The notes under the pieces are model-generated. The model did no database searches. It was not told the DNA's origin and saw only the letters and a program-made list of their open reading frames with translations. Source: Pseudomonas sp. 6D_7.1_Bac1 (GTDB lineage: Bacteria > Pseudomonadota > Gammaproteobacteria > Pseudomonadales > Pseudomonadaceae). From it: 64,000 bases of DNA. Each line of letters begins with the position of its first letter. The stretch's first letter is position 1. Positions 43,296-52,280 of the stretch are shown here, piece by piece. The DNA lies in contig NZ_JANLNW010000074.1 of assembly GCF_025465945.1 (NCBI RefSeq), forward strand, positions 62,001 through 126,000. The letters run 5' to 3'. The translations under genes were made by a program, and so were the position numbers.

Positions 43296-44054
43296 ATGCG
43301 TATGACCGGCAATACTATCTTCATCACCGGCGGCGGCTCCGGTATTGGCCGAGGCTTGGCCGAAGCCTTCCACACGTTCGGCAATAAGGTGATCATCTCT
43401 GGCCGGCGCAAGGAGCGGCTGCAGGAGACGCTCGACGCCAACCCTGGCATGGCCGCAATTGAGCTCGACATTACTGATCCGGGCAGCATCCAGGCGGCAG
43501 CACAGACTCTCATCGCCAATTACCCGGACGTGAATGTGCTGATCAATAATGCCGGCATCATGATGCTGGATCACGCAGACAGGCCGGTGGACGATGCACT
43601 CGCGCTGTCGACCGTCACCACTAACCTGCTCGGCCCGATCCGCATGACCTCGGCGCTGGTCGAGCATCTGAAGGCACGGCCTGATGCGGTGATCGTCAAC
43701 GTCTCCTCCGTTCTCGGCTTCGTGCCGATGGCAGTGACGGCGGTCTATTCGGCGACCAAGGCAGCACTCCATTCCTACACGCTGTCACAGCGCTACCTGC
43801 TGCGGGGACATGGCATCCAACTGGTCGAAATCGCGCCGCCTTGGGTACGCACCGAGCTGCTCGATAGCAGCGAGGAAGCGCGCGCTATTCCTCTCGACCA
43901 GTTCATTACTGAAGCGATGACGCAGTTCGAGAGCGGCGTGGACGAAATTCTCGTCTCTCCTGCCGAGGCTATGCGTGCCAACCCCGGCCCGAACGAGCAT
44001 GCGTGGGTCAATCAGTTCAACGACATGATCGCAGCCGGGCCGGCTTTGAGCTGA
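43296..44054 (+). CDS. SDR-family oxidoreductase (DltE-like)
   Basis: A 252-residue short-chain dehydrogenase. The nucleotide motif is TGGGSGIGRGLAEAF, a basic GRRKERL follows strand 2 (NADP preference likely), NNAGI is present, and the catalytic residues are the serine in VNVSSVLGF and Y/K in YSATKAAL. The PPWVRTELL loop and length match DltE-like SDRs of unassigned substrate. AAGGAG at 43283-43288 fixes ATG 43296. It is followed after 57 bases by an NTF2-like gene, a frequent pairing. Confidence 0.9.
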   Translation: MRMTGNTIFITGGGSGIGRGLAEAFHTFGNKVIISGRRKERLQETLDANPGMAAIELDITDPGSIQAAAQTLIANYPDVNVLINNAGIMMLDHADRPVDDALALSTVTTNLLGPIRMTSALVEHLKARPDAVIVNVSSVLGFVPMAVTAVYSATKAALHSYTLSQRYLLRGHGIQLVEIAPPWVRTELLDSSEEARAIPLDQFITEAMTQFESGVDEILVSPAEAMRANPGPNEHAWVNQFNDMIAAGPALS

Positions 44055-44111
44055 CCGGCCGGGCGGCCCCAGCGGTCGCCTGCCCCTCACATTGTTAACA
44101 GGATCAAGACT

Positions 44112-44513
44112 ATGACCGCACGCACACCAACCGAGAACAAGGCAATCGTTCTCGAAGGCTTCGAAACCCTATTCAATCGCAAGGATCTGGCTGCGGCCGA
44201 ACACTTCTGGTCGCCCTCCTACATCCAACATAGTGCTCATGTACCCCCAGGTCGCGAGGGCCTGTTCGGTCTGGTCACCACGGGGCCGGCCAACCTGCGT
44301 TACGAATGCCAGCTCGCTGTGGCGCAAGGCGATTTCGTCATGCTGCACGGCCGGTTCTCTGGCCTCGGCCAGCCGACGAACTGGGTCGTGGTCGACATCC
44401 TCCGCCTCGAGGACGGCGTGATGGTCGAACATTGGGACGTCATCCAGGACGAGGCGACGCGCGAAAGCTCCATCGGCGGCCATCCCATGTTCGGCGATCA
44501 CTTCCCGGACTGA
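44112..44513 (+). CDS. NTF2-like (SnoaL-type) protein
   Basis: A 133-residue protein with the NTF2-like fold signature: NKAIVLEGFETLFNRKDLAAAEHFWSPSYIQHSAHVPPGREGLFGL, then DFVMLHGRFSGLG and VVDILRLEDGVMVEHWDVIQDE. The H-W-D near the end is typical of SnoaL-type proteins, some of which are isomerases or hydrolases. No export signal. The role is unknown; it probably works with the upstream SDR. Confidence 0.85.
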   Translation: MTARTPTENKAIVLEGFETLFNRKDLAAAEHFWSPSYIQHSAHVPPGREGLFGLVTTGPANLRYECQLAVAQGDFVMLHGRFSGLGQPTNWVVVDILRLEDGVMVEHWDVIQDEATRESSIGGHPMFGDHFPD

Positions 44514-45210
44514 CGCCCCCGAACAACCACTCGGTCGTCTTTGCGGCGACCAGCAACGTAGTAAAAATGCGGCCCCCCCGACCTGGACAAAAAGTGTCCA
44601 GGGAACGGCACTCCTCAGGCGCACATTGCTCACGCCCACTAGAGACAACGCGCAGGCTCTGCACGAGTTTGAGTTATGGCCCTACGCGTTGATGAGAGAA
44701 AGGGATGATCCACTACAATCGTCTACACGATGCAGGAAGACTCGATGCTGCGTTCGACGTGCGTACACGTACACCGATCCGTTGAACGCTCCCACAAGGG
44801 GCCAGCGCCGGTCACACCATTCACCAACGACACCGAACAAATGTGGGAGTGCTGTACTGTCCAGGCACCAGGCCGACAGAAGCGGCGAAGTCGCGGCTGC
44901 ATTTCTACTGTTGACCATCGCCCATATCCACAGCCGGTAGGCTAGCGATGATCGGACCGACACAGGGCCAGCTCAGCAAACGACAGCCAGGATCATCGTC
45001 AGAGAAACCTTGGGATGAGTAGTCGACGACTCTGAAAGCCCTGAGAGCCTTCCAGGGCTTTTTCGTTTCTGCGTCGCTTTTGCATTTCTGTGCGACAGAT
45101 CCCACTTCAGGGACTCCCCTACCGCTCCCTCGCGGTGTTAGTTTGGAAAAGTTTCTGTCTCATCGATCAGAAATTTCTCACCAACTACCTGCAAAGGAAT
45201 GCCCCCAACA
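44514..45210. other. Long intergenic stretch, no convincing gene
   Basis: About 700 bases where all frames are short and unlike known proteins. The only clear element is a terminator-like hairpin at 45036-45063. Codon pattern of the short frames is irregular, as expected of decayed accessory DNA. Confidence 0.5.
45036..45063 (+). terminator. Intrinsic terminator
   Basis: AAGCCCTG (45036-45043) pairs with CAGGGCTT (45053-45060) and runs into TTTTTC. It lies upstream of the M20 peptidase gene and probably isolates it from the NTF2-like operon. Confidence 0.7.
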
Positions 45211-46950
45211 ATGGATTTCTCACTCAAGCACCTGGCCGCGACAACCTTGATACTGGCCAGCCTCTCGTCGATCACCACACCAGCGTACGCCAACATCACA
45301 CCGCAACAGAGCGCGACCATCCTCAAGACCTTCAGTGATGCATCGGTAACGGATTTCAGGCAGTTCCTGGGACACCTGGCCAAGAGCGAGCTTGCCAAAA
45401 CCGACGACCTTGGCCCGGCAATCAGTGCTTTCCAGGGCAACAAGACCCTGTCCCCTGAACAGCAGAACGATATCCATCGCCTGCTTGGCCTCTATGCACG
45501 GGTGAAGTACGGCAACGCTGCCACCGAGACCCTGCGTGAGTTAGTGGCAATCCCGACCTTCCGCGTGGACGGCGTTGCCCAGCACGAGAATCCCGAATTC
45601 ATCAAGATCGCCGACAAGCTCAAGGGCCTTGCCCAGGCCTTCAACCTGAACTTTCGCAACATCGACAACCGCGTCTATGAAATCTCCCTCGAAGGCGCTG
45701 GCGATGAAGTCGTGGGCATTCACGCTCATGCCGATGTGGTGCCCGTGACGCCGGAGAACTGGGTCTTGAAAGACGGCACCCGACTCGATCCGTTCAAGGT
45801 CACCCTGGTCGGCGACCGCATGTATGGCCGCGGCACCGAAGACGACAAGAACGGCATCGTGGTGGCGCTCTACGCCATGAAGATCATCAAGGAAGAGAAG
45901 CTGCCGCTGGCCAGGAATTTCAAGCTGCTGGTAGACACCACCGAGGAAACCTCCGGCGACGCCATCCCCTATTACTTCGAACACAACCCGACACCCAACT
46001 ACAATCTGGCATTGGATGGCGGCTACCCGGTGGTGATTGCCGAGAAAGGCTACGGCACCGTCATGGCCAGTTTTACCCGGCGTGCCGCAGAGGGCAAAGG
46101 CGCCGAAATGACTTCAGTAACGGGCGGGCTGGCCACCAACCAGATTCCTTCGACGTCGATCGCCACCTTCGTGACAGACAAACCCGCCGAGCTGGCCGCC
46201 AGCCTACAGAAGGCCGGCACGGACTACGCCACGCACAACGGCGGCAACTTCGACGTGACCGCCAAGGTCGTCGACAAGGACGTCAAGCTTACGGTCACTG
46301 GCGTCTCCGCCCACTCCTCCGAGCCCGAGTCAGGCGTCAACCCGGTGGCAAGAATGCTGGACTTCATCAACAGCCTCGACGGGAAGATCGCACTCAAGCA
46401 CAACCACATTACCGACGCCGCCCGCTACGCCGCCGACAACTGGGGACTGGACTACCTGGGTGGCAAATTGGGGGTCGGCTTTTCCGATGCGTTCATGGGA
46501 CCGCTGACCACTTCCCTGACCTATGTCGCAATGGATGAAAAAGCCTTCAAGCTCGCGGTCAACCTGCGTGTGCCGGTGGGCAAGTCCCCAGAAGCGCTCA
46601 AGACCGAAATCGCCGAAAAGCTTGGCGCCTGGAGCAAGAAGACCCATATTGCGGCGACCTTCAACTACTCGATCGCCGAGCCGATGTACCGCAACCCTGA
46701 GGGTGATTGGGTCAAGGCCCTGCTGGCCGTGGCCAGCGAAAACCTTGGCATGGAACACAAGTTCGGCACCTCCGCCGGCGCCACCTCGGTCCATGAGCTG
46801 CCCAATGGCGTGCAGTTCGGCCTGGCCAGGCCCGAGGTCAAGTACACCGGTCACACCGACAACGAGTTCAAGACTGTCGACCAGTTCCTGCTCGACCTGC
46901 AGATCGTGACCGAGATGCTGGGGCGCATCGGGCAGTTGCCGAAGCTCTGA
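45211..46950 (+). CDS. Secreted M20-family dipeptidase
   Basis: A metallopeptidase of about 579 residues. A signal peptide (LKHLAATTLILASLSSITTPAYA-NI) indicates export. The di-zinc signatures are VVGIHAHADVVPV (H, D), YGRGTEDDKNGIV (bridging D) and LVDTTEETSGD (E-E). The inserted dimerisation domain includes VTGVSAHSSEPESGVNP, and the C-terminal histidine lies in KYTGHTDNEFKT. Such enzymes cleave dipeptides or N-acyl amino acids. ATG 45211 is preferred to 45199, which lies directly on the ribosome site AAAGGA. It stands alone between a terminator and the tRNA-Gly gene. Confidence 0.9.
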   Translation: MDFSLKHLAATTLILASLSSITTPAYANITPQQSATILKTFSDASVTDFRQFLGHLAKSELAKTDDLGPAISAFQGNKTLSPEQQNDIHRLLGLYARVKYGNAATETLRELVAIPTFRVDGVAQHENPEFIKIADKLKGLAQAFNLNFRNIDNRVYEISLEGAGDEVVGIHAHADVVPVTPENWVLKDGTRLDPFKVTLVGDRMYGRGTEDDKNGIVVALYAMKIIKEEKLPLARNFKLLVDTTEETSGDAIPYYFEHNPTPNYNLALDGGYPVVIAEKGYGTVMASFTRRAAEGKGAEMTSVTGGLATNQIPSTSIATFVTDKPAELAASLQKAGTDYATHNGGNFDVTAKVVDKDVKLTVTGVSAHSSEPESGVNPVARMLDFINSLDGKIALKHNHITDAARYAADNWGLDYLGGKLGVGFSDAFMGPLTTSLTYVAMDEKAFKLAVNLRVPVGKSPEALKTEIAEKLGAWSKKTHIAATFNYSIAEPMYRNPEGDWVKALLAVASENLGMEHKFGTSAGATSVHELPNGVQFGLARPEVKYTGHTDNEFKTVDQFLLDLQIVTEMLGRIGQLPKL

Positions 46951-47081
46951 CTCCCTTTCGGACCCGCTATTCTGGCGGGTCCACCTCTTTGATCGTGTTG
47001 ATCTCGTCGGATCGCCAGGTTTTCGCACAGTCTGCGAAGACTCTCTTTTCAATGCCGACAACAAAATCACGCGCAAAAAAA

Positions 47082-47104
47082 AACGCCACTCAATGAGTGG
47101 CGTT
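47082..47104. terminator. Bidirectional terminator next to tRNA-Gly
   Basis: The same AACGCCACTCA/TGAGTGGCGTT hairpin as at 15274-15296, here with A-tract on the left and T-tract on the right, so it works for the peptidase gene (plus) and the tRNA transcript (minus). Confidence 0.8.
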
Positions 47105-47114
47105 TTTCTGTATT

Positions 47115-47190
<76 letters not shown>

Positions 47191-47253
47191 GTCTTGGTGT
47201 GGCGCATTCTATAGAAATTAGAAGCCCCGTCAACCCCTTGATTCAAAAAAGTT

Positions 47254-47814
47254 TTATTTCTTTTCCACATCGGTTTTCAGATGCGGCCAGGCCGCGCGTA
47301 GATACTGCAGCATGGACCACAATGTCAGGCCTGCGGAGACCATCAGCAAGGTATAACCCACCAGAACCCAAAAGCTGAAGTCCGACGGATTGGCCAGCAG
47401 GATCACCAGCGCCAGCATCTGCGCAGCGGTTTTCCATTTGCCCAGGTTCGACACGGCGACATGTGCACGCGCGCCCAGTTCGGCCATCCACTCTCTGAGT
47501 GCGGAGACGACGATTTCGCGACCGATGATCACCGCTGCCGGCAGAGTGAGCCACAGATTGCCGTGTTCCTGCACCAGCAATACCAGCGCCACCGCCACCA
47601 TCAGTTTATCGGCAACAGGATCGAGAAAGGCCCCGAACGGTGTGCTTTGCTCCAGACGGCGGGCAAGGTATCCGTCGAGCCAGTCCGTCGCCGCAGCGAA
47701 CGCGAAGACCGAGGCGGATGCCAGGTAGCTCCACTGGTACGGCAGGTAGAACAACAAAATGAAGATCGGGATGAGCAGAACGCGTAGAACGGTGATCAGA
47801 TTAGGGATATTCAT
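47254..47814 (-). CDS. pgsA: Phosphatidylglycerophosphate synthase
   Basis: A 186-residue membrane enzyme that joins CDP-diacylglycerol and glycerol-3-phosphate in phospholipid synthesis. The CDP-alcohol phosphatidyltransferase motif D-x2-D-G-x2-A-R-x8-G-x3-D-x3-D reads DWLDGYLARRLEQSTPFGAFLDPVADK. Several hydrophobic helices follow. The start at 47814 (MNIPNLITVLR) is the conserved N-terminus. It lies downstream of uvrC on the same strand, 33 bases after its stop. Confidence 0.97.
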   Translation of the reverse strand: MNIPNLITVLRVLLIPIFILLFYLPYQWSYLASASVFAFAAATDWLDGYLARRLEQSTPFGAFLDPVADKLMVAVALVLLVQEHGNLWLTLPAAVIIGREIVVSALREWMAELGARAHVAVSNLGKWKTAAQMLALVILLANPSDFSFWVLVGYTLLMVSAGLTLWSMLQYLRAAWPHLKTDVEKK

Positions 47815-47847
47815 CGGCACAACTGGCTACGAGGTGAGTTGGGCATT

Positions 47848-49671
47848 CTACTCGCTGTGCAGGTTTGCATAAATCAACTCAGCGAGCTTTTTACTGATCC
47901 CCGGTGCTTTGGCGATCTCTTCGATGCTTGCACGAGACAGCTCCTGCAATCCACCAAAATGTTTCAACAAGTCACGCCGCCGTGTCGGCCCTACCCCGGC
48001 AACGCCTTCGAGTGTCGAGGTGCGACGAGTTTTCCCACGCCGTGCGCGGTGACCGGTAATTGCAAAGCGGTGGGCTTCATCGCGGATCTGCTGAATCAAG
48101 TGCAGCGCTGGAGAATCCCCGCGCAAGGTGAACTCATGGGCGGCGTCATTGAGGTAGAGCGTTTCAAATCCGGCCTTGCGCGTCGCGCCTTTGGCCACGC
48201 CCAAGAGAATCAGGTCGGGCACCGCCAACTCGTTGAGCACATCACGCGCCATGGATAGCTGCCCCTTGCCGCCATCCACCAGCAATATGTCCGGCAACTT
48301 GCCCTCGCCGTCCTTCAGCTTGCTGAAGCGTCGAGTCAATGCCTGGTGCATCGCCGCGTAGTCATCGCCCGGCGTGACACCTTCGATGTTGTAGCGACGG
48401 TAGTCAGACTTGAGCGGCCCTTCGGGGCCAAACACCACGCAGGACGCCACAGTTGCTTCGCCGCTGGAGTGGCTGATGTCATAGCACTCCAACCGTTGCG
48501 GCGGCTCATCCAGGTCAAGCACTTGCGCCAAGGCTTCAAACCGTGCGGCAACGTGCTGACGATTGGCCAGCCGCGCGCCAAGCGCTTGCTCGGCATTGGT
48601 CACGGCCAGTTGCTGCCAGCGCGCTCGCGTACCACGAACCCGATGGCTGATGGTCAACTCGCGACCGCGCAGCTCTTCGATGGCCGCGATCAGGGTCGGG
48701 AAGTCCTCGTGGACCACATTGACGATCAATTCGCTCGGCAAGTCGCGCTCGGGACTGCTGATGAAGTACTGGCCAAGAAACGCCGCCATGACCTCGGCAA
48801 CATCCTCTTCAATACCCACCTGCGGGAAAAAGTTCTTGCTGCCCAGCACCCGCCCACCGCGGACACTGATCAAATGAACGCAGGCACCGCCCGGATTGAT
48901 AAATGCCGCGATGACATCGACATCCCCTGTTCCGCCTTCCATGCTCTGTTGATCCTGCACCCGGCGCAGCAGGGAAATCTGGTCCCGCAGCTCGGCCGCA
49001 CGCTCGAAATCCAGGGTACTCGCCGCCTGCTCCATGCCTGCGGACAGCTCGTCTGTCAGCGCATTACTACGACCCTCGAGGAACATCACCGAGTGACGCA
49101 CATCCTCGGCGTACACCTGCGGCTCGACCAGACCGACGCAGGGTGCCTTGCAACGTTTGATCTGATACTGCAAGCACGGTCGCGTACGGTTTTTGTAGTA
49201 GCTGTCTTCGCACTGACGAACAAAAAAGGTTTTTTGCAGCAGGCTCAGGCTTTCACGGATCGCACCCGCACTAGGATAAGGACCGAAGTATTTGCCCTTC
49301 GGCTTTTTCGCACCGCGGTGGATGCTCAAGCGTGGAAAGTCTCCCTCCGAAAGAAACACATACGGATAGGACTTATCGTCACGCAGGAGAATGTTGTAGG
49401 GCGGCCGCCATTCTTTGATCAGCGTCTGCTCAAGCAGCAGTGCTTCGGTTTCGTTGGCGGTGATGGTGGTTTCGATTTGGGCAATATGCCCCACCAGCGC
49501 AGCCGTTTTGGGTGCCAGGCCGGTCTTGCGAAAATAACTCGCCAGACGCTTTTTCAGATTCTTGGCTTTGCCCACGTACAGCAGGCGCGCATCGCTTCCA
49601 AACATGCGATACACACCGGGGCGCCCACTGCAGGTCGAAAGAAAGGCGCTTGGATCAAACGGGTCGGTCAT
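47848..49671 (-). CDS. uvrC: Excinuclease ABC subunit C
   Basis: A 607-residue nuclease of nucleotide excision repair. The N-terminal GIY-YIG domain starts SGRPGVYRMFGSDARLLYVGKAKNLKKRLASYF, the UVR motif lies in LDFERAAELRDQISLLRRVQ, the C-terminal RNase H-like nuclease in ECYDISHSSGEATVASCVVF and LLVDGGKGQL, and helix-hairpin-helix repeats close the protein (GVAGVGPTRRRDLLKHFGG). It follows gacA by two bases, the widespread gacA/uvrY-uvrC pair. Confidence 0.98.
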   Translation of the reverse strand: MTDPFDPSAFLSTCSGRPGVYRMFGSDARLLYVGKAKNLKKRLASYFRKTGLAPKTAALVGHIAQIETTITANETEALLLEQTLIKEWRPPYNILLRDDKSYPYVFLSEGDFPRLSIHRGAKKPKGKYFGPYPSAGAIRESLSLLQKTFFVRQCEDSYYKNRTRPCLQYQIKRCKAPCVGLVEPQVYAEDVRHSVMFLEGRSNALTDELSAGMEQAASTLDFERAAELRDQISLLRRVQDQQSMEGGTGDVDVIAAFINPGGACVHLISVRGGRVLGSKNFFPQVGIEEDVAEVMAAFLGQYFISSPERDLPSELIVNVVHEDFPTLIAAIEELRGRELTISHRVRGTRARWQQLAVTNAEQALGARLANRQHVAARFEALAQVLDLDEPPQRLECYDISHSSGEATVASCVVFGPEGPLKSDYRRYNIEGVTPGDDYAAMHQALTRRFSKLKDGEGKLPDILLVDGGKGQLSMARDVLNELAVPDLILLGVAKGATRKAGFETLYLNDAAHEFTLRGDSPALHLIQQIRDEAHRFAITGHRARRGKTRRTSTLEGVAGVGPTRRRDLLKHFGGLQELSRASIEEIAKAPGISKKLAELIYANLHSE

Positions 49672-49673
49672 TG

Positions 49674-50315
49674 TCAGAGACTGGCATCGACCATGCCGTG
49701 ACGAACCGCCAACAGCGTCAACTCAACATCGCTGCTGATCGAAAGCTTCTCGAAAATGCGGTAACGGTAGGTGTTCACGGTTTTTGGCGACAGGCATAGT
49801 TTGTCGGAAATGATCTGGACCTTCTGGCAGCCGACAATCATCAAGGCGATCTGGATCTCCCTCTCTGACAAGGCATCGAAGGGTGAATCATTGCTCGGCT
49901 GGAACGATTTGATCGCCAATTGCTGGGCAATTTGCGGGCTGATGTAACGCTGCCCGGCAAATACCTGGCGAATCGCCTGGACCATTTCATTAAGCCCGGC
50001 GCCCTTGGTGAGATAGCCCGCAGCGCCTGCCTGCAACAGTCGGGTAGGAAACGGATCTTCCTCGCACACCGTGACTGCGACGACTTTGATGTCCGGATGG
50101 CTGCGCAACAACTTGCGCGTGGCTTCAAGACCGCCGATCCCGGGCATCTTGACGTCCATCAGCACCACATCCGGTTTCAACTCACGCGCTTTAAGCAGGG
50201 ATTCCTCCCCCGACTCAGCCTGGCCGACTACTTGCAGACCATCGATGTCAGCCAACATTCGTGTAATACCTGTACGAACGAGATCATGGTCATCGACTAC
50301 TAGCACCCTAATCAA
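49674..50315 (-). CDS. gacA: Response regulator GacA
   Basis: A 213-residue NarL-type response regulator. The receiver domain has VLVVDDHDLVRTGITRML (D8, D9), the phospho-acceptor D54 in VVLMDVKMPG and a late lysine in GAAGYLTKGAG. The C-terminal HTH reads LSEREIQIALMIVGCQKVQIISDKLCLSPKTVNTYRYRIFEKL. The start is TTG 50315 (LIRVLVVDD), which matches the known GacA N-terminus and length; GAGGTG precedes it. GacA, activated by GacS, turns on small RNAs that sequester RsmA and so controls secondary metabolism and biofilm. Confidence 0.97.
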   Translation of the reverse strand: MIRVLVVDDHDLVRTGITRMLADIDGLQVVGQAESGEESLLKARELKPDVVLMDVKMPGIGGLEATRKLLRSHPDIKVVAVTVCEEDPFPTRLLQAGAAGYLTKGAGLNEMVQAIRQVFAGQRYISPQIAQQLAIKSFQPSNDSPFDALSEREIQIALMIVGCQKVQIISDKLCLSPKTVNTYRYRIFEKLSISSDVELTLLAVRHGMVDASL

Positions 50316-50450
50316 GCAGACACCTCGCGATATAGTCTTATTGGTTGCCGAACACCTTAGCAAAAAGCATCCGGCAGACCTAGCAGCAAGCGCCATATAA
50401 AAAGTTTCAATTCGTCTTGAGGGGCTTGAGCTACACGCTTTGCAGACGTT

Positions 50451-50885
50451 TCAGCGCGGACATTTGCGCTCCATCCTCAGGAAACAGTCGTCCTGCCCGA
50501 CTATCTGCAAGCCCATGCGCTGATAAAGCGCTTGAGCCGGGTTGTCCTTGAACACCGTCAGACGCAGCGCCGGACGATGCTCCGCACAGGCTTTTGAAAA
50601 CACCTGCTCGAGGGTCCAGGCGCCAGCGCCCTGACCGCGAAAGGCCTCGACCATATGCAACTCGCGAATGTACAGGGCCTTCGAGTCGCGACTCAGGCTG
50701 GTAAAACCCAGCACCGTTTCATTTTGGCAAATCAGCCAGTTTTCCCGACCTGCCCAGGCAGCATCGAAGGCCTCGTCGATCCACGGTAGATCATGCCTGA
50801 TGTAATAGCCAAGCATGGTTTGGCACGTCAACGCTCGAGCAAATGGCAAATGTTCCGAAGAGGCCAATCGCAGCTCAAAACCCAT
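50451..50885 (-). CDS. GNAT-family acetyltransferase
   Basis: A 144-residue N-acetyltransferase. The acetyl-CoA motif A is RELHMVEAFRGQGAGAWTLEQVF, and the C-terminal ALRLTVFKDNPAQALYQRMGLQIVGQ is motif B. GAGGAGG precedes the ATG. It lies nine bases after the nitrilase-family gene, on the same strand. Substrate unknown. Confidence 0.9.
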   Translation of the reverse strand: MGFELRLASSEHLPFARALTCQTMLGYYIRHDLPWIDEAFDAAWAGRENWLICQNETVLGFTSLSRDSKALYIRELHMVEAFRGQGAGAWTLEQVFSKACAEHRPALRLTVFKDNPAQALYQRMGLQIVGQDDCFLRMERKCPR

Positions 50886-50894
50886 TCGCCCTCC

Positions 50895-51653
50895 TCAAGC
50901 ACTCACCACCGGCACGACCTCCCCGCTCCACTCGCTTGCATTTCGGCGGGCGATCACCAGTAAATCCCCGGTTCCCGGAGCTGCCGCTATCAACGAACCA
51001 TCCGACGCCCAGATTGCGCTGCGTCCTGCCGACTCCCAGCCGCCCGTTGCACCACCATGATTGGCCATCAGCACTACCATCGAGTGCTCGCTGGCATAAC
51101 CCTGCAGCAATGCAGTATCCGGTGCATAACCACCTTCCGTAATCAGCACGCCAGCAGCGTAAATATTCGCCCCCTTGTCAGCGGCCTCGGCGGGATGACT
51201 GGCATGCGAAAAGTCAGCGCACACCGCCAGCGCGATGGAATCGCCCCCCATGGCCAGCAGTGAGCCGCCCGAACCCGGCGCAAACGCCACCTCCTCGCCT
51301 GAATGCAAATGCTGCTTGCTGTAGACCCCCAGCGAACCATCGGCAGCGAGTACCAGCGCGCCAATCAAGACCGGCGCATCGGCCGACAGACGAATAGGCA
51401 TACCGACTACGGTGGTTACACCCAACTCCCGAGCCAAATCCCGCAGTGGCTTTAAAACAGCCGCATCCGGCGCGATTGCCAACTCCGCCGCCAACCCGCG
51501 CTCGTAACCTGTGAGTGACAACTCGGGAAACACCAGAAGTTGCACGCCCTGCTCGGCTGCGAGCTGGATGAAGCGTTGGTGCCGGGCAATATTGGCGTGA
51601 AGATTACCGGCAATCGAGATCGATTGAGCGGCGGCGATAGTCAGTGTGGTCAT
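50895..51653 (-). CDS. Carbon-nitrogen hydrolase (nitrilase superfamily)
   Basis: A 252-residue amidase-type enzyme. The Glu-Lys-Cys triad is visible in LVFPELSLTGYE, VYSKQHLHSGEE and ALAVCADFSH. Gene start at 51653 (MTTLTIAAAQS) follows AAGGACAG; it gives the standard N-terminal strand. The closest family type by eye is the omega-amidase/beta-ureidopropionase-like group, but the substrate is not evident. It diverges from the DAHP synthase leader across about 160 bases. Confidence 0.9.
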   Translation of the reverse strand: MTTLTIAAAQSISIAGNLHANIARHQRFIQLAAEQGVQLLVFPELSLTGYERGLAAELAIAPDAAVLKPLRDLARELGVTTVVGMPIRLSADAPVLIGALVLAADGSLGVYSKQHLHSGEEVAFAPGSGGSLLAMGGDSIALAVCADFSHASHPAEAADKGANIYAAGVLITEGGYAPDTALLQGYASEHSMVVLMANHGGATGGWESAGRSAIWASDGSLIAAAPGTGDLLVIARRNASEWSGEVVPVVSA

Positions 51654-51813
51654 CTGCGCTGTCCTTGATGAGTGTCCGCGAGCAATCCTGAAGTGTGTCA
51701 CAAAGCGACGCGGCGCTTAAGCCATAGATGCTGGTCACCGAACCGATAGCATTTTCTGATTGAATCTGCACACCGGCCTCTAGTAAGCTCGACGCATCCA
51801 TCGGAGACAGACT

Positions 51814-51942
51814 ATGTTGCATACCCCTTCACAGCTTCGTATCGCCAGCGCCCCGCGCTCGGTGGCGGCTGCACGGGTGAATGACGTCTGCGCACCGGTA
51901 AACTTTTATTTTGGGTATTGGTTTAGCCACTGGCGCGCCTGA
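51814..51942 (+). CDS. Aromatic-rich leader peptide of the DAHP synthase gene
   Basis: A 42-codon ORF with GGAG 7 bases before its ATG. Residues 30-40 read NFYFGYWFSHW: seven aromatics (three Phe, two Tyr, two Trp) in ten residues from 31 to 40, two codons before the stop. A strong intrinsic terminator begins 49 bases after the stop and the DAHP synthase gene lies further downstream. This is the layout of attenuation by ribosome stalling, and the mix of Phe, Tyr and Trp codons would sense all three end products of the pathway. A weak promoter candidate, TTGAAT at 51760 with TAGTAA at 51781, lies upstream. Confidence 0.75.
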   Translation: MLHTPSQLRIASAPRSVAAARVNDVCAPVNFYFGYWFSHWRA

Positions 51943-51991
51943 TACCCACACGGCGCCCACTACTCAAGGGGTCGCCTACCAGAGAATTCTC

Positions 51992-52030
51992 AACCCCCGG
52001 TCGGCCTCCCGATCGGGGGTTTTGTTTTTT
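51992..52030 (+). terminator. Attenuator terminator
   Basis: AACCCCCGGTCG (51992-52003) pairs with CGATCGGGGGTT (52010-52021), 12 bp with one G-U, and is followed by a T-rich run to 52030. It stands between the leader peptide and the DAHP synthase gene, so it would cut transcription unless an alternative structure forms. Confidence 0.85.
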
Positions 52031-52079
52031 CAGCCCCAACCATTTTTTAGCAACATCACTGACTTCAAGGAATCACGAC

Positions 52080-52232
52080 ATGAACTACGCCACTTATTAC
52101 CGTTACGACAGTTTTTCCGCTTGGCGATTTACCAGCCTCCGTTCGGGACAGCCTGCCGCCTCCGATCGGTCACCCACAGGTGGCAAGCACACACTCGAAG
52201 CCAATCCGGCCAATTGTCGAACACCCCAGTAG
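52080..52232 (+). CDS. Second aromatic-rich small ORF between attenuator and DAHP synthase
   Basis: A 50-codon ORF with AAGGA 8 bases before the ATG. The first 17 residues, MNYATYYRYDSFSAWRF, hold four Tyr, two Phe and one Trp; the rest is ordinary. It ends 48 bases before the DAHP synthase ATG, and a short hairpin (52243-52258) lies between. It may be a second leader acting on translation, or a small protein. The ribosome site and aromatic bias argue against chance. Confidence 0.5.
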   Translation: MNYATYYRYDSFSAWRFTSLRSGQPAASDRSPTGGKHTLEANPANCRTPQ

Positions 52233-52280
52233 GGCCGAGCGCGCGGGACAGAACCCGCCGCCAGCCCAGGAAGCCTGAAT

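Noticed and set aside
44626..44945. Short overlapping frames in 44514-45198 as small genes
   Set aside because: No ribosome sites, no similarity that I recognise and mutually overlapping frames.
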